8,506 nucleotides of DNA from an uncultured Lachnospiraceae bacterium (lineage in GTDB: Bacteria > Bacillota > Clostridia > Lachnospirales > Lachnospiraceae), in contig CANQEB010000095.1 in assembly GCA_947594085.1 (NCBI GenBank), forward strand, positions 1-8,506, given 5' to 3'. The notes under the pieces are model-generated. The model did no database searches, had not been told where the DNA came from, and saw only the letters and a list, made by a program, of their open reading frames with translations. A program made the position numbers and the translations under genes. Below are positions 5,652 to 8,506 of the stretch, piece by piece (position 1 is the stretch's first letter; each line of letters begins with the position of its first letter).

Positions 5652-5680
5652 ACTATACCCTATAAGTGACTTTTTGTCAA
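5652..5680 (-). promoter_or_regulatory. Strong sigma-A-type promoter of the SGNH hydrolase gene
   Basis: On the minus strand a perfect TTGACA (5675-5680) and TATAGT (5652-5657, 5 of 6) are 17 bp apart, the best housekeeping promoter in the window. It begins 4 bp after the spoIIID stop codon, so the hydrolase need not depend on spoIIID transcription. The -10 lies inside one arm (ATAGTGG) of a spaced inverted repeat whose other arm (CCACTAT) is at 5606-5612 on the coding strand, next to the start codon. Confidence 0.8.
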
Positions 5681-5683
5681 ATC

Positions 5684-5950
5684 TCAGCATCCGGCAGTTG
5701 ACGCCTGATGCAAGTATTTCTCACGCGTAGCCTGCCCGCCCCGTATATGACGCTCCGCTTTATTTACGTCTAATACCTTGCGCACCTCCTGTGCCAGCGC
5801 CGGATTGATCTGTGCCAGACGCTCCGAGACATCCTTATGTACCGTACTCTTGCTCACCCCAAACTTTTTCGCCGTCTCCCGCACGGTCGAATTGCTCTCG
5901 ATAATGTAACCCGCTATGCAAAGCACCCGCTCTTCTATATAATCTTTCAA
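5684..5950 (-). CDS. spoIIID: Sporulation mother-cell transcriptional regulator SpoIIID
   Basis: SpoIIID is a small DNA-binding protein that activates or represses many sigma-E genes in the mother cell and prepares the switch to sigma-K. The 88-residue protein matches the family along its whole length: KDYIEER at the start, a helix-turn-helix with TVRETAKKFGVSKSTVHKD (22-40), ERLAQINPALAQEVRKVL, and the basic C-terminal DNA-contacting segment ERHIRGGQATREKY (66-79). I chose a TTG start at 5950 because it aligns with the family's MxDYIxER start and lies 7 nt after GGGGGA; an upstream in-frame GTG at 5971 has no ribosome binding site and would sit inside a hairpin. That binding site is in the 3' arm of the hairpin at 5956-5997. 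Its presence shows an organism of endospore-forming ancestry. Confidence 0.96.
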   Translation of the reverse strand: MKDYIEERVLCIAGYIIESNSTVRETAKKFGVSKSTVHKDVSERLAQINPALAQEVRKVLDVNKAERHIRGGQATREKYLHQASTAGC

Positions 5951-5955
5951 GGAAA

Positions 5956-5997
5956 AATCCCCCGAAGACACCGTTTTTACAGTGTATGCGGGGGATT
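5956..5997 (-). promoter_or_regulatory. Terminator-like hairpin over the spoIIID ribosome binding site
   Basis: On the minus strand AATCCCCCG pairs perfectly with CGGGGGATT, continued inward by ACAC/GTGT arms, and is followed by more T before the TTG start. By shape it is an intrinsic terminator, which could stop transcripts arriving from the small exported-peptide gene. But its 3' arm is also the GGGGGA ribosome binding site of spoIIID, so any transcript containing the whole hairpin should be poorly translated. It may therefore insulate, attenuate or translationally gate spoIIID. Confidence 0.75.
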
Positions 5998-6032
5998 GAA
6001 ATTGTATGTGTCAGTTATTTTCAGAACATAAC
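5981..6032 (-). promoter_or_regulatory. Candidate sigma-E promoter elements for spoIIID (two overlapping options)
   Basis: spoIIID is transcribed by sigma-E in Bacillus, whose -10 resembles CATACAAT. On the minus strand CATACAAT occurs exactly at 6001-6008, with GTTATGTT (6025-6032) as a possible -35, though the 16 bp gap is longer than usual. A second match, CATACACT (5981-5988), has ACATACA 14 bp upstream as a weak -35. The first would start transcription near the base of the hairpin, the second inside its loop, so the two predict different translation efficiency. Confidence 0.5.
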
Positions 6033-6069
6033 AACTGTCTTTCCATTCCGGCCTGTCCAAATTTGTTTT

Positions 6070-6234
6070 TCAGCCAGCCGCCGTTTGCGAGTCCGCGCCC
6101 GCCTCTGAATCCGTCTCCTGCAGCGCTAAGGCATCATCCTCCTCCGCAGCCCAAGCGCTGCCCGTATTCTCTGCCGACAGTAAAACAACTGCAGCCGAAA
6201 TAAGCAACATCCGTGTAAATCCTAAACTCGTCAT
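6070..6234 (-). CDS. Small exported acidic peptide of unknown function (54 aa)
   Basis: I do not recognise a family. Residues 1-29 look like a signal peptide: one arginine (Arg8), hydrophobic MLLISAAVVLL, then a cleavage site after SAWA. The mature part would be only about 25 residues, with eight acidic and no basic residues, plus alanine, serine and threonine. There is no lipobox cysteine. The ATG at 6234 follows an excellent AAAGGAGGA site (6242-6250) with 7 nt spacing; upstream in-frame starts would run through the terminator at 6296-6337 and are rejected. The gene lies between the ACT protein's terminator and spoIIID, so it should have its own promoter, which I could not identify. Such short acidic exported peptides may be signal precursors or cell-envelope proteins; that is a guess. 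Confidence 0.7.
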   Translation of the reverse strand: MTSLGFTRMLLISAAVVLLSAENTGSAWAAEEDDALALQETDSEAGADSQTAAG

Positions 6235-6295
6235 TTCTGTATCCTCCTTTTCTAAATCCGATCTTGAACTTCTCACGCAATAAAATTCTGTCTGC

Positions 6296-6337
6296 AAAAA
6301 AGGACCGACGCAGAACGTAAGCATTCGGCGACAGCCC
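6296..6337 (-). terminator. Intrinsic terminator of the ACT-domain gene
   Basis: On the minus strand a 14-position stem (6324-6337 against 6302-6315) with two mismatches and a few G-U pairs closes an 8 nt loop and is followed by six T (6296-6301). It starts 12 bp after the ACT gene's stop and separates it from the small exported-peptide gene. Confidence 0.88.
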
Positions 6338-6349
6338 TTCCTTTTCTCT

Positions 6350-6754
6350 TTATAATACGGTAAATCCTTTCGCGCTCAAACAATCTTCAACCTCTGTCGG
6401 GTCTTCAACATGCAGCACCATGATCGGACTCGCCTTCTCACGGTCAAATGACAGATACAGATAATCGACACTGATATTGCTCTCGTCGAGCGCCTCCAGA
6501 AGGCTGTTCAGCGCACCGACACGGTCTTCACACTCTACCCCCAGCACATCCGTCAGTTTGCAAATATACCCGGCATCTGTGAGCACCTGTGTCGTCTTTT
6601 GCGGGTCGCTCACCAGCATTCGAATGATTCCGTACTCCGCACTGTCGTTCGTGACAGACCCAAGTATGTTGATATCGTTCTCCGCCAAAATATTTGTAAT
6701 TCGGTGCATTGCACCTTTCTGATTCTCGGCAAAAATTGCAACTTGTTCTAACAT
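6350..6754 (-). CDS. Tandem ACT-domain protein, putative amino-acid-responsive regulator
   Basis: ACT domains bind small ligands, usually amino acids, at domain interfaces and regulate metabolic enzymes. This 134-residue protein is made only of two ACT modules: about 4-62 (VAIFAENQKGAMHRITNILA, the typical beta-alpha start with a ligand-loop glycine) and about 69-134 (DVLGVECEDRVGALNSLLEAL). No catalytic domain is attached, so it probably acts by binding a partner or ligand. In related genomes such stand-alone ACT pairs are often next to a phenylacetate-CoA ligase-like gene, which is absent here. The ATG at 6754 follows GGGAGG (6761-6766). A TATAAT -10 lies at 6825-6830, and a strong terminator follows the gene, so it is likely monocistronic. 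The ligand is unknown. Confidence 0.9.
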   Translation of the reverse strand: MLEQVAIFAENQKGAMHRITNILAENDINILGSVTNDSAEYGIIRMLVSDPQKTTQVLTDAGYICKLTDVLGVECEDRVGALNSLLEALDESNISVDYLYLSFDREKASPIMVLHVEDPTEVEDCLSAKGFTVL

Positions 6755-6824
6755 AATTGTCCTCCCGGCCTCATTTCTGGTATTTTTTAGCTATTCCCGG
6801 AAATTTATCTTATCCAATGAGACC

Positions 6825-6863
6825 ATTATAGAATATCTTCTGCAATTTTACCACACTAAAATT
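6825..6863 (-). promoter_or_regulatory. ACT gene promoter candidate with AT-rich palindrome over its -35 region
   Basis: On the minus strand a perfect TATAAT -10 lies at 6825-6830; the hexamer 17 bp upstream (GGTAAA) is a poor -35. That region falls inside a perfect inverted repeat, AATTTTA (6844-6850) and TAAAATT (6857-6863) around 6 bp. The palindrome also begins 5 bp after the ohrR-like stop codon, so it could be a weak terminator or an operator. Confidence 0.45.
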
Positions 6864-6868
6864 TATTT

Positions 6869-7315
6869 TTATTTTGCTGTCTCTTCATTCCTCAATATTT
6901 TGTAAAGAATCCGGTATAAAGTCTCGGCTTCCTCCTGGTCTAAATTGGAACACTGCGCAATCTTTATTGGAATTTCGACTGCTCTCTCCTTGAGCCGCTC
7001 GCCCTCCTCTGTGATCGACACGACAAGATTTCTCTCGTCCTCCGACGATCGCTTGCGGCTCAGAAGCCCCTTCGCCTCCATTTTTTTGAGAAGTGGAGTG
7101 AGTGTGCCGGAATCCAAAAACAAGCTATTCCCAAGCGTCTTTGAAGTCAGCATTTTCTTCTCCCACAAAACCATCATCGTGATGTATTGCGTATAGGTCA
7201 AATCCAATTCATCCAAAAACGGCTTGTACTGCTTGATAATCTCCCTGGAACACGCATAGAGCGGAAAGCAAATCTGATTTTCCAGTTTCAGCACATCATA
7301 TTTTTTAGCGTTCAT
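6869..7315 (-). CDS. ohrR: MarR-family regulator of the OhrR type (organic hydroperoxide sensor)
   Basis: OhrR represses peroxide-defence genes until its reactive cysteine is oxidised. The 148-residue protein resembles Bacillus OhrR from end to end: KLENQICFPLYACSREI near the start, then a winged helix with LDSGTLTPLLKKME (67-80) and SSEDERNLVVSITEEG (90-105). The sensing cysteine is Cys16, and the tyrosines that contact it in Bacillus OhrR (Tyr29, Tyr40) correspond to Tyr30 and Tyr41. Additional cysteines are Cys22 and Cys122; the latter is near the place of the second cysteine of two-Cys OhrR proteins. The ATG at 7315 follows AGGGGG (7322-7327) with 6 nt spacing; an in-frame TTG at 7336 is less likely. 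No ohr peroxidase is adjacent. A generic MarR role remains possible. Confidence 0.85.
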   Translation of the reverse strand: MNAKKYDVLKLENQICFPLYACSREIIKQYKPFLDELDLTYTQYITMMVLWEKKMLTSKTLGNSLFLDSGTLTPLLKKMEAKGLLSRKRSSEDERNLVVSITEEGERLKERAVEIPIKIAQCSNLDQEEAETLYRILYKILRNEETAK

Positions 7316-7364
7316 CTTAATCCCCCTGCAGGCCAATCAGCTTCATTTGTAATAAATCCTCATA

Positions 7365-7393
7365 ATTCTATCACAATTCGGAGGATACTGCAA
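7365..7393 (-). promoter_or_regulatory. Candidate promoter of the ohrR-like gene
   Basis: On the minus strand TGATAGAAT (extended -10, hexamer 7365-7370, 5 of 6) lies 17 bp from TTGCAG (7388-7393). Around the -10 are two AATT-containing blocks (GAATT at both sides), reminiscent of but not matching the TACAATT/AATTGTA OhrR operator of Bacillus, so autoregulation is only a suggestion. Confidence 0.55.
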
Positions 7394-7409
7394 GTGAATC
7401 GCAACAAGC

Positions 7410-7427
7410 TTTCGGAAAATTTCGGAA
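7410..7427. repeat. Tandem direct repeat TTTCGGAA x2 in the thioesterase-ohrR spacer
   Basis: TTTCGGAA occurs at 7410-7417 and 7420-7427 with a 10 bp period, upstream of the ohrR-like promoter and 19 bp downstream of the thioesterase stop. No hairpin with a T-run, and so no obvious terminator, is seen in this 130 bp spacer. Confidence 0.4.
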
Positions 7428-7445
7428 TTGTTTGTTAAACTTTTA

Positions 7446-7862
7446 CTATTCTTCTGAAACCAACTGCGTCAGCGTCTGAAAAAGCTCCGGATATTCCTTC
7501 TTCATTCGGATCGGCCTGCCATGCTTGTCCAAAAAACCATGCTCCGTTGTCCCTTCCAGAACAATCTTTCCATCCTCCGCGCGACTCATTGTATAGGCGA
7601 GCTGCAATTTGACGCCTTTGAATTCCTTTATCCTGACTGAAATACAGATTTCATCGTCAAATGTCGTGCTCATCTTATATCTGCAGTCTACCGCGATCAC
7701 CGGCGAAGTGATCCCCATCTCTTCCAGTCTTCGGTAGCTCCAGCCGATCTGTTCCAGAAAATCAATCCGGGCCTCCTCCATCCAGCGGATGTAGTTTGAA
7801 TGATGCGTGATACCCATCCGGTCTGTCTCATAATAGTGTACTTTGCGCCTGTACTCTCTCAT
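7446..7862 (-). CDS. Hotdog-fold acyl-CoA thioesterase (YbgC/FadM, 4HBT-like)
   Basis: These small enzymes hydrolyse acyl-CoA thioesters in the cytoplasm, as homotetramers or dimers of hotdog domains. The 138-residue length is typical. The active-site block is YYETDRMGITHHSNYIRWME (10-29), with the expected catalytic Asp14 and the following NYxRWMEEAR helix. Later strands such as CRYKMSTTFDDEICISV and GKIVLEGTTEHGFLD fit the fold. The ATG at 7862 was chosen because AGAGG lies just upstream and the family starts there; the longer in-frame reading to 7916 begins with GTG and has no ribosome binding site. The membrane protein gene ends 74 bp upstream on the same strand, so the two may share a transcript. 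The acyl chain preferred cannot be inferred. Confidence 0.93.
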   Translation of the reverse strand: MREYRRKVHYYETDRMGITHHSNYIRWMEEARIDFLEQIGWSYRRLEEMGITSPVIAVDCRYKMSTTFDDEICISVRIKEFKGVKLQLAYTMSRAEDGKIVLEGTTEHGFLDKHGRPIRMKKEYPELFQTLTQLVSEE

Positions 7863-7936
7863 CGAATCCTCTCTTTCGTGCGTGCACGCTTTTGCACATG
7901 CATCTGCAATGCTCACAGATATGCTTTTACTTATTT

Positions 7937-8506
7937 CTACTTATAATCCATCACAAGGAACATCGGCTTGACCGCCACAACCTCATCATACTCTTCCTGC
8001 TCCACCTGCACACTGGAATTGAGGGCCTGCAAATCCTTCTTGACTGTCTCCAGCGCTTCCTGTGCCGTCTGCGCGCGCCCTTCCTCAATCGTTCGAATCA
8101 TGCGCTGCACTACGATCGGATGTGCATAGTACGCCGGAAGCGGAAAATTCGGATATTTGCCGATATATATCTGCTGCGCACCTATGGCCTTCTGCAGACG
8201 ATCTTCGATCGCACGCTTATTGTTGCGCGAGGTCGGCAGCACATTTGCGCCGGAAAACAAGAAAACCGCCGCCAGTCCGAACAGCAGGAAATAGATCGCA
8301 AAACCCGCATGGGTCATGAGCGCATAAACTCCATAGGCGGCCGCCGCCGCTCCCATAAGTACAATCGCAAGGGCAACCCATTTGTAAGACGGGTTGCTGC
8401 GATCATAAGCTCTCTTGCGCTTCGCAGCCGCACTCAGCTCAATCGCCTGCGCCTGCGGGATACGGTGGCCCTGGCCGGGAGAGAAAAGCTGAAAATCACA
8501 GAGATA
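7937..8506 (-). CDS. Two-helix membrane protein of unknown function (N-terminus outside window)
   Basis: The reading frame is open to the window's right edge, so the beginning is missing; 189 codons and the TAG stop are present. In window numbering, residues 1-40 are a polar, basic cytoplasmic-type segment rich in Ala, Lys and Arg (AAAKRKRAYD). Two hydrophobic spans follow, about 42-64 (VALAIVLMGAAAAAYGVYAL) and 68-88 (GFAIYFLLFGLAAVFLF), joined by a tight turn, forming a helical hairpin. The C-terminal 100 residues are soluble: IYIGKYPNFPLPAYYAHP, then a charged helical region (RTIEEGRAQTAQEALETVKKDLQ in two parts), ending in VKPMFLVMDYK. I do not recognise the family. It lies upstream of the thioesterase gene on the same strand, separated by a spacer with a small GTGCA/TGCAC inverted repeat (7882-7897). 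Confidence 0.8.
   Translation of the reverse strand, partial: YLCDFQLFSPGQGHRIPQAQAIELSAAAKRKRAYDRSNPSYKWVALAIVLMGAAAAAYGVYALMTHAGFAIYFLLFGLAAVFLFSGANVLPTSRNNKRAIEDRLQKAIGAQQIYIGKYPNFPLPAYYAHPIVVQRMIRTIEEGRAQTAQEALETVKKDLQALNSSVQVEQEEYDEVVAVKPMFLVMDYK

Noticed and set aside
5600..5683. Riboswitch in the leader of the SGNH gene
   Set aside because: The predicted leader is only about 46 nt and shows no conserved riboswitch core; one inverted-repeat arm falls in the untranscribed -10.
6235..6324. N-terminal extension of the small exported peptide
   Set aside because: The longer frame would run into the ACT gene's terminator stem and bury the signal peptide; the ATG at 6234 has a near-perfect ribosome binding site.
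7863..7916. N-terminal extension of the thioesterase
   Set aside because: The family starts at the residue encoded at 7862, where AGAGG is correctly spaced; the extension begins with GTG without a ribosome site.

Overview
The window looks like a chromosomal segment of a spore-forming Clostridia, most likely a Lachnospiraceae relative. The evidence is the family-typical ClpP and trigger factor sequences, a complete SpoIIID, strong AGGAGG-type ribosome binding sites, sigma-A-like promoters, and a secreted protein with choline-binding-type repeats. The genus cannot be fixed from the sequence alone.

Right to left on the minus strand, from the window's end: a partial two-helix membrane protein of unknown function (7937-8506), a hotdog acyl-CoA thioesterase (7446-7862), an OhrR-type peroxide-sensing MarR regulator (6869-7315), a tandem-ACT protein (6350-6754) with a strong terminator, a 54-residue acidic exported peptide (6070-6234), the mother-cell sporulation regulator SpoIIID (5684-5950), and a secreted SGNH hydrolase with cell-wall-binding repeats (4400-5599). 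A hairpin at 4369-4396 ends this block and also serves the genes converging from the left.

The middle (about 2728-4331) is mostly plus-strand and in its right half noticeably AT-rich: a CYTH/triphosphate-tunnel enzyme, then two small single-domain XRE regulators. Between the CYTH gene and the first XRE gene, on the minus strand, lies an 87-residue orphan protein. The first XRE gene and the orphan are divergent and share a 140 bp control region with two perfect palindromes, each placed on a promoter core. The second XRE gene has its own palindrome touching its ribosome binding site. This is the most accessory-looking part of the window.

The left part, minus strand again, is a housekeeping protein-quality block: a DJ-1/PfpI protein (1909-2463), trigger factor (456-1742) and the first 130 codons of ClpP (1-390). 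Trigger factor and clpP probably share a transcript.

I see no RNA genes, CRISPR array, insertion sequence or phage structural genes. No clearly new multi-gene system is evident. The best leads are regulatory: a spoIIID leader made almost entirely of a terminator-like hairpin that hides the ribosome binding site and contains sigma-E-like promoter elements, and the XRE/orphan divergent switch.
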